Assembly: GCF_013373865.1 (NCBI RefSeq)
Contig: NC_050468.1
Location: 5,330,010 to 5,394,009 of the forward strand
Direction of reading: 5' to 3'
Length of the DNA: 64,000 nt
DNA from: Monomorium pharaonis
Lineage: Eukaryota > Arthropoda > Insecta > Hymenoptera > Formicidae
Part shown: piece by piece, positions 13,392 to 28,700 of the stretch
Layout of the letters: each line of letters opens with the position of its first letter
Numbering within the stretch: the stretch's first letter is position 1
Translations under genes and position numbers: made by a program
The notes under the pieces: model-generated
The model's input: the letters and a program-made list of their open reading frames with translations, nothing else
What the model was told of the DNA's origin: nothing
Database searches by the model: none

Positions 13392-13745
13392 ATGCGGGTT
13401 TACATGCAACGGGCGAACATGTTCGATTGGTATCCACGCACGGAAAGCTCGGGCGTAAAAATCATTGGCGCGTATCAGCATCACGGAACGATCATCCATC
13501 AACACGGTAGTGGCGATGACGGTATTCACCGAGATCACGTATTATCGGATGCGTATTGTTGTTGTTTGTGCACAGAGATGGCCAGAGACACGCCGGGTTC
13601 TCCGATGCCGCGACCGCGAGATTTGGGTGCCAGTGGTGGAGGAGGCGCGGCCACAGCCACCTTAACTTCCGGCGCTTATCACGCTCCAGCAGTCGACGCC
13701 ACCAGTATGCACGGCCAACACGCGTTGCAGCAGAAGATACTCGAG
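13392..13745 (+). CDS. HDAC4: HDAC4 coding exon 1
   Basis: N-terminal 118 residues with a glycine/alanine-rich stretch (DLGASGGGGAATATL), ending QQKILE before the donor gtaatg. The Q-rich helix starts at its end. This exon is much less AT-rich than its flanks. The N-terminal half resembles no family I recognise, so translation may really start at an internal methionine such as MARDTPGSP. Confidence 0.8.
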
Positions 13746-16700
13746 GTAATGTACAACCGATTATATTTATGCTAGATCACACGCAATATTGATCTGTTAA
13801 ACAATTGGCTGGGTTACAAAATATGTTTGTAACCTTTTGCAAGCAAAACCACATTCGTAAGATGAAGAATAATTAGACAATCAAGGGTACAAGAAGTATC
13901 TTTATTATTTATCTTTACATAAAAAAGTTCGCCCGGACGATTAATACTGTTAAAGTAATAATTAAAAAGTAGGATGCTAATTTTTACACTCAACATTACA
14001 GTCGAATAATTCTGAATAATTCTTTTGATAAATATTAGATCAAACGACGCGGTAACGTCGCGCCAATTGTATAAAAACATATTATCGGGTGAAATATCCT
14101 GTGGCTACGGCACTGTTGAAACGCTACCACGTAGCTTTATCTTGAGTTTTCGTTTGGTCCGATTTTCTGATTTAAATATCTTGAAAATGAAAGTTTTAAT
14201 AAAAAATCTAATAAAACATTAATCATATAATGATACAAATTTTTTTGATTGCGACCAGTCCGAATAAAATCGGTGCAATTAATCCCGAGATCTCGAGATA
14301 GAATCTGTGAAAAATGTCACTTCGATGATTCTAGTTTTTAATATTTAGTTTTCAATGTTCAGGCGGGCGTCCGCCAAAGTGTATCTACAATAATTCTATC
14401 ACAAAAAGTACGTTCATATTAGATTGTGCAATCGTCAACATAGCGACTGCTCTTTCAATTAAAATCGAAAAATAATAGAACGAGCGCTCATGGCTTCTTT
14501 TTGATGTATGAGTTAATGGTCGATGTTAAATTTTATAATTTTTTTTAATTAAAAAAAATAGTTTTTTAATCAAAATTAATATGAAGTCCGAATTGTTCTG
14601 AATAGGGCATTTGATTTCTTTCAACATCTAGAGTTTTATTAAATAAGAAATATTGATACTTATTATTTAATATTTCTATAAATATACTTATATAATATAA
14701 TCTTATTTTTATTTAATATAATATAATTTTAATATAATCTTACTCTTATTTAATATTTCTAATCTGTATAACTACCAAAAACATTATCATCAAAAATACA
14801 CTGATTTTCAATGGTACATTTATAACTTGTTAATTAGTGAACTAAAAATACATTGATCTTTCAGTGATTTTATTTTTAAAGCAAAAATCACTAAAAGACA
14901 GTAAATACCCACTAATTATCACAGTTATAAGTATACACACTGAGATAAATATTTTTGTTAAATTAACAAGACAGAAACTACTGTAGTAAATGATTTGCTG
15001 ACATTATTGTGGGACAACAAATAACTCTATTGTGAGAACAAATGATTTGTTACGTTTGATTTGCTGTTGTAGCCATTGAACTCCAAGTGAAGAAATGTGA
15101 TTTGCTGTTGTAGCCATTGAACTCTAAGTGAACAAATGTGATTTGTATCTTAGACAATATGTTTCTTAAAATAACAAATGATGAGAAATAATTTACAATG
15201 GTAACTGTTCCTTCTAAGCAATCCTTGCTTTTGTTTTGGCAACAAAAAGCTTTTTCTCGGTGCACAAATCAGTGATAATATATTAATTGGAATTTAGAGA
15301 TTAAGACGATTTTTTAGCTTTTGGAACTAAAGAAAGATGGTTTTTTTATACAAGTTTTAAATACTAAATCTGATTCTGACATTTAAAAACGTTTTATTTG
15401 TTAAGAAAGTATATTAAAAAATTAGCATATAAATCTATTAAACATAAGAAACTATTATGAGAATTCTATTTTGCATTAAAGTGTACAACTATAGTGAAAT
15501 AAACAATATTAAGTGAAAATCGATCGATATAGGAATAATATAATTTAATAAGTAAAAACAAAACCTTTGGATTCTTCTGATATATAATTTTTAATGGAAA
15601 AAAACATTTTGTTAATTAAAAAAAATAGAATCAAGACGTTTTATTAATTAACATTAACTGATAGTAGTAACCTATATTCCATGTCTTTCTTGAATATTAT
15701 AATAAATTACAACGATAGATAACTATTACAGAAATTTATTCAGAATATGTAATAAAGTTTAGATTACCACAGTTGAGTTTCGATTGAATTCGATCGATCG
15801 CACTTGCTCTAGTATAGCAATTAAGTTCAAGGACATCGATATTTCCGTGAAGGCCAGATTTAACGCTGCGGAGAATCTACTCCGGAAAGTATTCTCATAT
15901 ATATGATACTCTCTGCAATTGCAGTATTTTGTTGTAGTAAATCCGATTCCCCCCCAAAAATTAACAATTTATAGAATGAAAATACTTCCACTACAATTTT
16001 TCGAGTAATTTTCCATTTCATAATTTTCCATAAGAGTTAAAGTTCACTCTTTATAAGAGTTTTACATACTCTTAAGAATTGCGAAAAAATTACAATCAGA
16101 ACTGCTAACACATCATACTTCCTATTGAAGGGCCAGCGGTTGGATTAAAAAATTGTTTAATAAAATAATTAATACTTAATGTTTAGAACGCAAGCTAGAA
16201 CGTTCTATATGTGGTGTGCTTGCAGGTCCGAAATCCCATCCACTAATCGATCCTGCCCGGCAAAAATTTAAGAGTACAAGAACATGCAATTGCATAATGC
16301 ACCCGCTTGGCGAATAGAATTCATATATCGCTTGACCAGCATTTTCGCAGTTCACAGTGCTGACACTATTGTTCGTTTTTTGTGATATAATTTTATTAAA
16401 TTTACATATTTTATTTATCGTTAATACATGAAAAAAAATCTGTTATACACATTTTATATCACTTTTTATATTTACAGACACATTATACATTTAAAAATAA
16501 ATATAGTAGATTACAGAAGAAAAATGATAAAAAAATTTGCTGTTATTTTTTGTGAATCTTGTTTTGGATTGATTAACATATTAAAATATTACTGACAAGG
16601 TATTAATTATTCCACACGAAATATACAATATAGTGGTCAAAATTATTGCATGTCAATTGAAGATGTTTTTATAATTCATACTTTTAATGTTTCCTTAAGA

Positions 16701-19700
16701 AGAACTTGACTATTTTTCTGAAATAAAAAAATTTAATTAATAATTTTTAAACAAAGGTTGCAACAAATTTCTTAATATCAATGTGTATTTAACAGCATAA
16801 TAAATAAATTTTAACTTCCTTGAAAACCGCAAGATGTACAAGTACAATAGTACATTCTGAAACATACCAGTAAATTCAAATTCGCTCGTCTTGCAACTAA
16901 CCTTGACTTTTGATAGACGCGTATAATTAACACAATTATCGATATCGGTAATGCAAGCACATATGTAACGTTCAATTTTCCCAGGATATTATCTGTATGC
17001 GAATCGGATATTAGTACAATTATTAACATATGTAATGTGTCTTATTATATATTTTTTATTTATTTTTTTTTCTTAATAATAAATTGCAATAGTTTTTAAA
17101 GGCTGTATTATTTATTTTAAAAACAATAATGATAATGAAAATGACACGTAATGATAACTGTATGATTTTTCTTTTTTTTTTTAATTATTGACAAACAAAC
17201 TGTTTTAGTAAGAATTTTAAAGCAAAATTTATATTTCTTCAACCTGAAGTCTCGTGGCGAGCAGTCCGACAATCAGAAAAAAAGTCAAGATATTAAAGAA
17301 AAGGACAAGTCGCGTTGTCAAAAACGGCCATACCGGTGTCACTAAACCTCGATGATTATTATATTTGCGTATCCAATCTTGCACCATAATAGTGTCTGGG
17401 TCTATCATTTTAGGACCTAAGATAGCCTATGATTAAATTAATTTAACATTTGTAAATTTTTATATACAAATATACTCATAATTCTAGTAAGTTTTTTTAT
17501 ACTAAAAATTTTCAATTACGTTTCCAAATATTTTAATGTGAATATATGTATATTTTTGAAACGTAAAGAGAGAAGGAGCAATAATCTAAAATAAAAATGT
17601 TACTTTGTTTATTATACTAATAACTATTAGGTAGGACATAAGTAGAATGAAATCTGAAAATAAGGCAAATATCTTTTTCCTATTAGGAGAAAATATTGAT
17701 TGTTTTTTGTTTTTTCTTCCTCTTTATTTATTTCTTATTTTTGCTATTTATGCATATCACTCAGTAGGACACTATTATTACTTTCCTTGGTGGAATTGTT
17801 GAAAGTGAATGCGTGCTATACTAACAAAGTCACAGGCCAAGGCCACTGAGTTCAACGGTGCTCTGCATAATGGGCAAGGTGGCGGCGCAGGTGTGATTCT
17901 AACATCGCAATAATTTGCTAGGCATTCTGCACATAGTAAATGACCGCAAAGAGGTCTCACACCAATCTTCGGTTCTCCCAAACAGATGGGGCAGACTTCA
18001 CCATTGTCTGTTACTACGGATCTATCATCGCTACCAAGTAAACGATAGTGCATCATTGCACATATGTATGTATTTTATAACATGTATAGCTTTCATTCCG
18101 CAAATTGCAAAACATAAGAGTTGTAAAGGACAAGTTTGGCTGAATTATTAAAAATATAAAATAAATGTTCACGAAAGTGGACGACATGAAATAGATGTGC
18201 AGATTATGCAGATATAAAATAATAAATTTAAAAATATGTTATTAAATAAAATAAATGTAAATTTATTAAAATAGGAATCGGTGAAATAATATTCTGCATT
18301 TTGTATTAATTTGCTGTAAAATATTTGTGTAAAACAAAGATTTATCTTTCTTAAAAATATACCTGAGTTCTTTTAATTCGGTATTTAAATTGTCATCTGG
18401 TTCGATTGGAATTTTTGGAGTTCTCTGTAAACTCAATCTTCCGCTGGATAAATTCTTCTTCTTGAACAACAAAATGTAAATTCCGAATCCTACTGCGAGC
18501 ACCGTAACTCGAAGAGCACATCCTTTCCATCCCGAGATCGGACCTTCACTCGGAGGCATAATAAAAGCGAGGGTTCTCATTCGATATTCGGTGACATTCA
18601 TTTCACAATTTTCTCTTTAAATCGACTTTGATTAAATCAGTACTTGAATACAATTGGTTAATGTAATATTTTTCCGCAAGGTATTCCAAATCATTTGAAA
18701 ATTTCAGAATCGATGAGCTTTGATTAATAGATTGACGTGTAAACGATGACAGATAGTGGCAAAATGATGTTCAACTATTATCACGATGATCTAGGGATCA
18801 ATCATATATTTAGTGAAAATTACAAAAGTGAATAAATTTACTAGAATATTTATGATTTCCTAGTCACCATATAATGAATTTACTCACTTTGTAATTTTTA
18901 TCCATTGTTGTGTAATATACAAAATCAATCTTTTGATATTAAATTAATTAATTTATGACGTTTGTTGTGAGAATCTAACGTTTGATTTTTTATAAGTAAA
19001 ATAACATAGAAAAAATTGACAGGTCGTGTAACGTGTACAATGTCGTGGCACTATTAAACTTAGACAGCTAGAATTTATACATTAAATAAATTTTTGATTA
19101 AAATATTTTAAAACTTACGCAAAAATTACGCAATATAAGTAAATATAGTGTTGATACATACTTACGATTGTGACCATTCTGAATAAAATTTGTGAAGTCA
19201 GTGTCGAGAAATTTTAAAATGAAAAATGATACTTTACGATTTCAGATTTTTCAGCATGCACGCATACATGCAAAGCGAATTGTTTCTCAAGGGACTTTCA
19301 CACGTAAATTGACAGAACATTTAAGAGATGAAGTTGATTACAATGTCAAGATAAGCAATGAAATATGCCACTGATAGCATCGTTTGTTTTAATCGAAATC
19401 AAAACAAAATTATAAGGTGGAATAAAAAAAATAAAATATTTATTAATGCAGGTTATTAATTCGATTTTTATAATATAATTTTTATAATGAGGGAAATGTC
19501 ATTAGTACACGCAGAGAATTTTCTCTTAAAAATTACCCTGAAAATTGTGGTAATTGTGAAACAACGTAAACCTTGAAGAATTTTACCATACTTTTAATAA
19601 AATTTATTAAAATTTACTAAAATTTAAGAAAAGTTTAATCAAACTTGGCAAAGTTTTAGTAAATTTTGTTAGAAGTATAGTAAAATTTACCAAATTTTAC

Positions 19701-22700
19701 CAAATTTTATTAAAATTTTGGTAAATTTGGTCAAAAGTACAGTAAAATTCTTCAAGGTTTACGTTGTCCTACAATTAACACGATTTTCAGGGTAATTTTT
19801 AAGAGAAAATTCTTTTCGTGTAGATAGTGTATAAACATAGTACATTGTAAATACAAAAATGACATATTTACAAATTAATCAGTTTTAATTAATTTGTATT
19901 TAAAAAGTTTTGAAATTGGATTATTTCAAACTTTGGTTTGTAACCTATTAAATTCAATTTAAAAAAAAATGTTTTTTAAAGGAAAGAATTTTTATTTAAA
20001 GAAAGGCTTGTTTAATAAAATATTTTTTAGATTGTTTTTTTTCTTTTTAGGCATCTGAAATTTTAGTTTGTTATATAAATGCCACATTTTATTGGCAACG
20101 ACATAATTAAAATAATCCGTTGCTACATTATTTGTAATAATAATTAGAATAATTCGTTGCCACCTTAATGGCAGCGACAGAATTTAGTTGGAATTTTAAA
20201 ATAATATAATCGTTGAACTGGTTTTTTCTTAAAGATAAAAGAATTATCTTTATTAAAATAGAACCAATTTAATTTGAATAAAAAAGACAATCGTAACTCA
20301 GATATTAAACGAATCCAAACTAATCTGATCTAAAGCGCTTTGGTTTTCTTATTTGTACTTAAATTTCCCCAGTTAAATTTTTTCTTTACGTGAATTCTTC
20401 TAGTAGGAAAGAAAGATTTTGTCTCAGAGTATAGGGAAGGTTTTGTCATCAGGATGTAACTATGTTTCATCGATTGTGATTCTCAATATCGATCGACATC
20501 TGATATTCTCGAAAATCAGATAATATTGTAAATTAATATTTCTCTACTATTTACATTCCATTGTTTTAATTTGAATTCTTAATTAAATTACCTTGGAAAC
20601 TAAAAATTAATAATATTTGAATTTTGATACGTATGTAACAATACTTTATTTTAATTAATAAAATTTTTGTATTTAGTCTTCTGATTTACGTGACTTTATT
20701 TCACCTAATTTTAAATCGTATAAAGCAAAAGACTTAGAATTAAAAAAAAAATATACAAGAATATACAAGAATATTATTTACTATAAATAGATAAGAGAAA
20801 AATATTGATATTAATGCTGCAATAAAATTAATTTATGAATATATTTATCTTCTGAAAATAATATTTCCAACTATAATGCATGAAATACGGATTTATGAAC
20901 ATTACCAAAAAGATCTTACGAAGGTACGCCAATTACATAAACGGATTTAAAAGTGCGTGCAACAAATTAAAATAAAAACAAAAAATTTTATTTATTCAAA
21001 GATTAACTAATTTTATTTTAAAAATTAGAATAAATGTTAATTAGCTTCAGAGAATATCAATTAGAACAGCCTACAAGCGAGACAAGATTCTGAAGTTTTA
21101 TAATTTTGTTTTACTTGTTAATTCTAGAATTATGGTTTCAACACAAATTATAGTTTCAAATCAGGCCATATTGCATTTGATTTTTGATACGTGTTTCCAA
21201 AAGGTTCATACAAAAATCGCGTGAGAGCATGCCCGTTTGTTTGCGTAACCAATTGGACGAAATCGTTTTGGTGTCTGTGTCAGCAACTCACACATTTTTT
21301 TCTGAGAAAAGACAATTCAAAGTCACCTACGTGCGACGAACGACTAAAAACATTCGAGAGACACGATGAATTGGATTAAACGTGTCGGATGTGCGCCATG
21401 TTGGCGTGAAACTTTGCGTGAAACTGGCACCGGCAGTGCTATGTATACTTTTGCATTTCCACTTGATGTGCACGACAAAAGCTTTTATTCAAAGACATAT
21501 TGAAAAGCTTTGTGCATAAATCCGCATTTCCATTTATTCCCTTTTTTTATCGAACTCTCCTTTATTTTCCACCATCCCACGAATCGAAAAAAAATAAATG
21601 CCTGCTATAAATTAATATACTACGGTATAGAAAAAAGCTGTCATATCGCAAACAGAAACGCTTTGTAATGATTTCAGTTGAAAGAAGAAAAAAATATGAC
21701 CAGCATGCGATTTATCAGTTATCTTTTACTTGCTTTACTTTTACTAAATTGATTACTTTATTCTCATACTTTTTGATATTTTAGCTTTTAGCTAAAGATA
21801 TTGCATTATCCTTGAGATATCTGGATTTCTTTCCAGCTACAGCAGCACCATCAGCTTCAGCAACAGATCCTCCGGCAACAATACCATGCTCAAGAACGAC
21901 AACTGGCTGAACTACACGAGCAACAGATGCAGCAACTAAAAGTAAGTTTATATATAATCTTATAGATCAGGAGACATGTATTTCGCGCCGAGTAAACGCG
22001 AGATTCTTCTCCCTTACTGTACTATACGCGAGCCGACATTTGGAAATACCCGAAATTATTGAATCTGAATGACTGAACTGAGTCCAGAGAAGTCTAAAGT
22101 AGGCTCAATCGATAATTTGAGTTTGATATAGTGGTTTTATGTATGTTTTTATTTTTTTCTTTATGTGCCCTAACAGAATTCTACGAACATATTGCGATGC
22201 AAATGTATATTTTTCATATTAAAATGCGTCATTATCAACGTTCTTAAGAAAACGTTTTCTTTTTCGTATCTTTGATCTTTTCGACGATAGACGACAGACA
22301 TGTTCATTTAAAAAACGGCTGAGCATGGCACTAATTTCACACTAGATCACACTGATAAAAATATATAGTATTTGCGGTTATAATTACATGGTAAAATAAT
22401 TATAGTCAAAAATATTATTTTTATAACTGTTACAATAACATTAGTAATAACATTAATAATACTACATGCTTTATAGTAATGCCAACTATGACAAAAGTAC
22501 ACTATAAATTATACAGCTTTAAAATATATTACATGATTATTATTACTCTAATATTATAGTATTAATTACTTTAAAAATGATATTCCTGACTAAAATTATT
22601 TTACTATGCAATTATTCACAAATATATTTTTCTATCAGTTTTTTGTCATTCACAGTATTATCGCTATCGAAAAATGCATATTAAGTAAGTACGTATATCG

Positions 22701-25700
22701 CACGGATTAAATGAGAAGTGTATTTAAGAGTATTTAAAAGTGTTGATTTATCGATAACGTTGTTTCTTCGAAAAATATACCTTCCCAAATGCTAATGTCA
22801 CGATTATGACAAATTATTACGTTCGCAAACACGCACTGAAAATAAATTTGGTTGAATTAACTGGAATGTGAACTAACGGTTCGGATTCTAGTTGAACCTA
22901 CCAAATTTCCAATTAATTTAACAAAAATTCTTGTTGAATTAATTGGAAATCTTGTAAGATCAACTAGAAATCTGAACCGTTGGTTCAATTCCAGTTAATT
23001 CAACAAGACTCTTTTTTCAGTGCGTAATATAAGAGATCGTCGAATTTTGTGCTAGTCAATATCACCAGACTATTGATAGAAAGTTATTGGTAATCGCCAT
23101 TGAGGTATTGATTACCTTGAACTCCTGCAAATGTAGTTAGTTAAAACTTACTTTGACTTGTTGATCTTCTACAATAATGGTCAGCACAATTGCTGCACTT
23201 CACCACTTTCGGTCAAATTTCTGAATCGATTCCTTATCGATCACGTAGTAACAACGGCTTGCCAATCGCACATAACTAAAAAGCCGGGAAACTTTGTCTC
23301 AGGAAATAACTTATATTGTTTAAATATTTAAATATTACATTTTTTATTATTATTAATATGCATTTTCTGTAACACAAACAATTCATACATATAATTTATA
23401 TCCTTTTATTATAATATTTTATTTAAATTTAATATGTATGCAACACATATAAATACTTTAATAAAATATTATAATAAGGATTACATTGAATTTTAACATT
23501 AATTTATTTTTATAACATATGTTAAATTGTGCAAACAAATTCATACATACAATCATATATTACATAATATTATTATAGAATTATAGAATTACACTTCGTA
23601 AATATTACTTAAACTTTAAATAAATTTTATATTTAATATTCAATTATGAAAAAATAAAAATTATTTGAAAAGGAAAAAGATGTAATGATGGCTCAATAAA
23701 GAGTATGATTTATATTATACTACCGCTCCTGAGACAAAACATTGTAGACTTTAAGGACGATCTGTGAAGCTGGCACGACTATACATTCTATTAATATCAA
23801 AAAAATAATTAGAATTCCAATAACACTTTTTATGATTCAAGAAGCTCTTTATAAAAATAATTAGGAGAATCAAGAGACACAGTAGTGACTCGCGCCAAGT
23901 GAACATCATTATGTAATTCTTTTTTTAAACACGGCGTTTATATGATCTTAAAAAACTGTTTTCTTTTTTCTTCTTTTTTTTAATTTGATCATTATTTGTT
24001 CTCTTTCATAGACCATACTATTTTTGTATGAAACGTTTTTCCACATTTTCGATATTCTTCAAAATATATTGATTATTAAAGCGAAAAAGGTAATCCGAAG
24101 GGATAAATACAATTATAAGTTTGCATAGTTTACTTATATTCGTAAAAATATGAAAATTTATACTCTGTATTCAAGAAAAATTAATATGTTCTTCGAATAA
24201 TAAAAAATCTTTAAATTGATTGCATATATAATCTGCTTTCCACTTGCAAAAATTGTCATCTTTGTTTATAATATTAAATGACAATTATTCTAAGTATCCG
24301 ACAACTGTTGGCCATTGTGTCTGGTATCAAAATACACTCGCATTATACTTAGCAATTAAAACGTGCTATAATCTTAGAGTAAAAGAAAGATAAACTTAGC
24401 CAGTTTAAGATTGCAGATTTCATGGCGACGCGGCGCAATGCAGACTAGTTTATTTTCACGATCAACCATTATTGTTATTATCGCCTTCGTGACGCACGTT
24501 ATGTGGTTCGATAACAATGAGAGGAACATTCCACTGGACTTTCGACTACCAGAGAGAAACAGAGAAGGGGGGAGAGATGCGGGATAGTGGCGCGTACGAG
24601 ACATTGCCGAAGAATCATTTTGAATGATGATGGGGACGACATGCAAATGTCGAGTAAAAAGAGAAAAGAATCCTGTCAAATTGATAACAGAGAACGAAAC
24701 TTAAGCCACTTTGATCAAGCTCCGATTAACTTAATCATTGATTAAAAGACTGCAAACATGACAAAATAATGAAGTGTAGTCAATTGTGTATAATACTTTT
24801 GGTGATATAATTGTTCTAACCTAATCTTTTATCAGACATACAAAACTACTGATTGTATTAAATTATTTTGTCATGTGGCAATCTTTTACATCTTGAGTTT
24901 TCGGTTGGAGGTTCTAAGGGATGACAACCGAGATATAAATGAGCATATTCTCGATTTTACTTAAATTTATTTTTTATAAGAATTTTTGTGTGATTTTATT
25001 TTTGAAATCAATAAGACAAAAATTTAATTTTAATAATAAACAATAAATAATTGTTTCTTATTATTGATATATATCATATTTTATTAAATTTTTTATTTAA
25101 AAACTGCAACTTTGTAAATAAACGCCTAATATTATTTAAATAAATGTAGATAATATTATTACTATTTTTATTTATAATATTGTTGAATTTCACCATATAG
25201 CGGGATTTGAAACAATGCTATATGCAACGAGACATTGATAATAAATATAATATAAAATCAGAAGATGTGTCAATATTTTACATTACAAAAATAAATATTT
25301 TATCAAAGATGCGTCCAGATTATTGAGTCAAAATTTTTAATCTAACTTTTAGCCGCGAGTATTTCGTCGAACATTTTGTATTTTTTGTTGAGCTGCATAA
25401 CACTAACAAATGTTCGTCGAAATACTCATTGTTTGAGTTTTGGCTCGATAATCTGGACACATCTTTACGTTTTTGTTTTAAGAATATAAATATATCTTAT
25501 TATGCAAAAAAAGATATTATTAAATATTATATCTTACTCACTCGCTCGCACGTATGCACACGTGTCACTGTGAAGTTGGCACCGCAACTTTCTGCATCGC
25601 AAATTTTCATGACAGTTCTACTTGCACCCTAAATAGTTCTAGAGTTCCTGATAAGTTATAGAAATAGTTCCGTTGATTTAGTTAAAAAAATGAAATTTGA

Positions 25701-28700
25701 AAATATGAGGTGCTATTTTCCCCAGGCACCTCATCAATAAAAATTGAACGTTTTAACAGCAGTTCTACTTTCATCCGCAATAGTTCTAGAGTTCCTGATA
25801 GATTTTAGCAATAGTTTTGTACATTAAATATATTTAAACAATTTTTTAATTTGGCTGCTGGCACCGCACCACAAGAGTAAAGTACCACTCTCTGGCGAGT
25901 TCCAGCCAACTTTATGGCATTTTCTAACAGTTCTGCAATAGTTTCCAAGCTTTTTGTAGGTTTTGTCGATAGTTCCGATCTTTAAGCATTTTTAAACAAT
26001 TTTTTATTAGACGGCTGGCACTACAAGAGTAAACTACCATTTTATAGCAAGTTCCAGCCACATTTCGACTACATAGCATTTTTCAATAGTTCTGCAATAG
26101 TTCCAAAGCTTTTTGCAAATAAAATATTATATTAATATTAAATATATTTGACGATCAATACTGTAATTATGTTGGTAATTTAACTTAAATAAATCATATG
26201 GCTTTTTAATTTAATACAAAAAAAGTTTCTCAAAATTAACTTTTACTTTAACTAGAACCAAATTAATCTTAACGTAAATTTAATAAAATTAGTATTTATT
26301 TACGTAACTTTTAACATAATAGAATTAATTTCATAATCAATTAACTTTCATTAACTTAGTTTAAAAAATAGATTAACTAACCCAATTCTAAAATTGAAAA
26401 ATGTCAATTACATTACTAACACATTCATATTAGATACCATAAAATTGGCTGAAGTTTAAATACCATAACGTAGTATTCTTATACCGCCAGGATAAAATTA
26501 AAAAATTGTTTAAAAATGCATAAAGACCGGAACTGTCGACGAAACCTGCAAAAAACTTTGGAACTATTACAGAACTGTTAGAAAATGCCATAAAGTTGGC
26601 TGGAACTCGCCAGAGAGTGGTACTTTACTCTTGTGGCGCGGTGCCAGCAGCCAAATTAAAAAATGGTTTAAATATATTTAATGTACAGAACTATTGCTAA
26701 GATCTATCAGGAACTCTAGAACTATTGCGGGTGCAAGTAGAACTGCTGTTAAAACGTTCAATTTTTATTAATGAGATGCCTGGGGAAAATAGCACCTCAT
26801 ATTTTCAACTAAATCAACGGAACTATTTCTGAAACTTATCAGGAACTCTAGAACTATTTGGTGTTGCAAGTAGAACTGCTGTTAAAATGTTCAATTTTCA
26901 TTAATGAGGTGCCACGGGAAGTTAGCACCTCATTTTTTTAAATTTCGTTTTTTTAAACTAAATCAACGAAACTATTTCTGAAACTTATCAGGAACTCTAG
27001 AACTATTTGGAATGCGAGTAGAACTGTCATAAAAACTTGCGGTGCAGAAAGTTGCGGTGCCAACTTCACAGTGAGTGACTTATATGACTCAGACTCGCGA
27101 CACTCATAGATGTTCTATAAATCTGAACACAGACAATATGACTACACGTCAAATGCATGTACGCATTATATCAAACATTAAATTATGTCACTTGAAAGTC
27201 TTCTCGCCTCTATATTTGTTTTTTTTTTGTTTTATTAATTCTAAAAACAACAAGATTTATTATATTTAAAAAAGGTAAAATTGTTGATGTAATACGGAAT
27301 ATATATTTTTGTGACAAGATTTTAATTTATTATATTTAAATCTAAGTCTAAACTTAGAAAACACATCTTCTATGCGGAAAAGCAAACTAGATAAACGCAT
27401 GGAAAATTACCAACGAATCCTATAACCATTGATGCAGCAGCTGTGAGTCTCATAATCAAGCTAAAGTCGGTGATTATAACTCGGGGGAACACAGCATTAT
27501 TTACGGACAATGGTTGTTCGAGCTGCGTAACCTACGCGCACGTGCCGGATTAAATCAATTAAAATATTTCAAGAGGCAAAGGAATGAATCAAATACTGCC
27601 TTTCCGCACCGTCGCAATTGCATTCTTGTATGGTTGTATTCTGATTTTAATCAAAATATTATTACATCAACTATCTATATTAGCAGGATGTTTTATAGTA
27701 TCGAAAAAAACAAGAAAGTTGAAATTTTCCAAAAATTAATTTTTTATCATTAAAAGTTATCATAAAAAAGAATTTTCATGGAATTGATAATGGAATTTTT
27801 TTGAAATTTTACTTTTAAATTTAAATTCTATATCTTTTCTCTGACAAAATTTCTTTGAAATTTTTTTCTTGGTATATAATGCTTGAAAATTATTAAGCAA
27901 TAAATATGCCATTCACATATCTTTTTGTGCGATTTGTGCGTTTTATAAAAATAATTAGATAATAGAAGACAGTATTAAGGAATGTTAAAAGATATAAAAA
28001 ATAAATTTATTTTAAAATTGCATTTTCTAATTTTATCTAAATTTTAGATGAAATTTCTAGAAAATCCAGCAATCTTTAAAGAATTTTTTTACAAAACTTT
28101 AATAAATAACCTGATTAACGAGAGCTTTTATTCTCATCCACAGAATCCTACATAATCTCAAAATGAAAATGCAAATAAAAGATAGATTGTTTGAAAAAAT
28201 GATGAGTTTTTGGTAAATAGAGTTTATCTTTGCTGCAGCTTTGGGAACAGCAGAAGCAGCTAGAAGAACAGAGGCGAGAGAAAGAAAGGCTCGAAGCTCT
28301 TAGGAAAAAGGACAAGCACGATCATAGCGCGAACGCATCTACAGAAGTCAAGGAACGTCTTCATGTAAGTTTAAATTTTCTCTTCTGACATTAGATGCGA
28401 TAAAAATTTTTAGCGTTTTTTGAACACTGATAATTATAAAGGATTAAACACAATTCTTATTGATTTATCATAAATCATAAAATTATAGGTGTTAATATGC
28501 AATTTACTTATAAATGTAAAAATGCTTTGTGTTTATATCTAGACAGTACGCTTATAAAACACTTATCAAATATTTGTAATAATTATTTGAAATATTATAA
28601 ATATTTATGAGATATTTATGAAATATTTCTGAAATATTTTTTAGAAAATATTAAATATAATGACATGTTCAAAAATTTTGATTTTTTATGTATATAAAGT

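Larger units (their letters stand above)
13746..21836. other. HDAC4 intron 1
   Basis: About 8.1 kb. Holds the antisense RING gene, the orphan exon and two palindromic elements. The piece 21,180-21,600 is GC-richer with no recognisable coding content. The rest is AT-rich. Confidence 0.6.
21942..28238. other. HDAC4 intron 2
   Basis: About 6.3 kb, with two MITEs (22.3 and 22.8 kb), a small palindrome and the 1.5-kb foldback element. GC-richer patches at 24,470-24,680 and 27,370-27,560 are unexplained. Confidence 0.6.
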
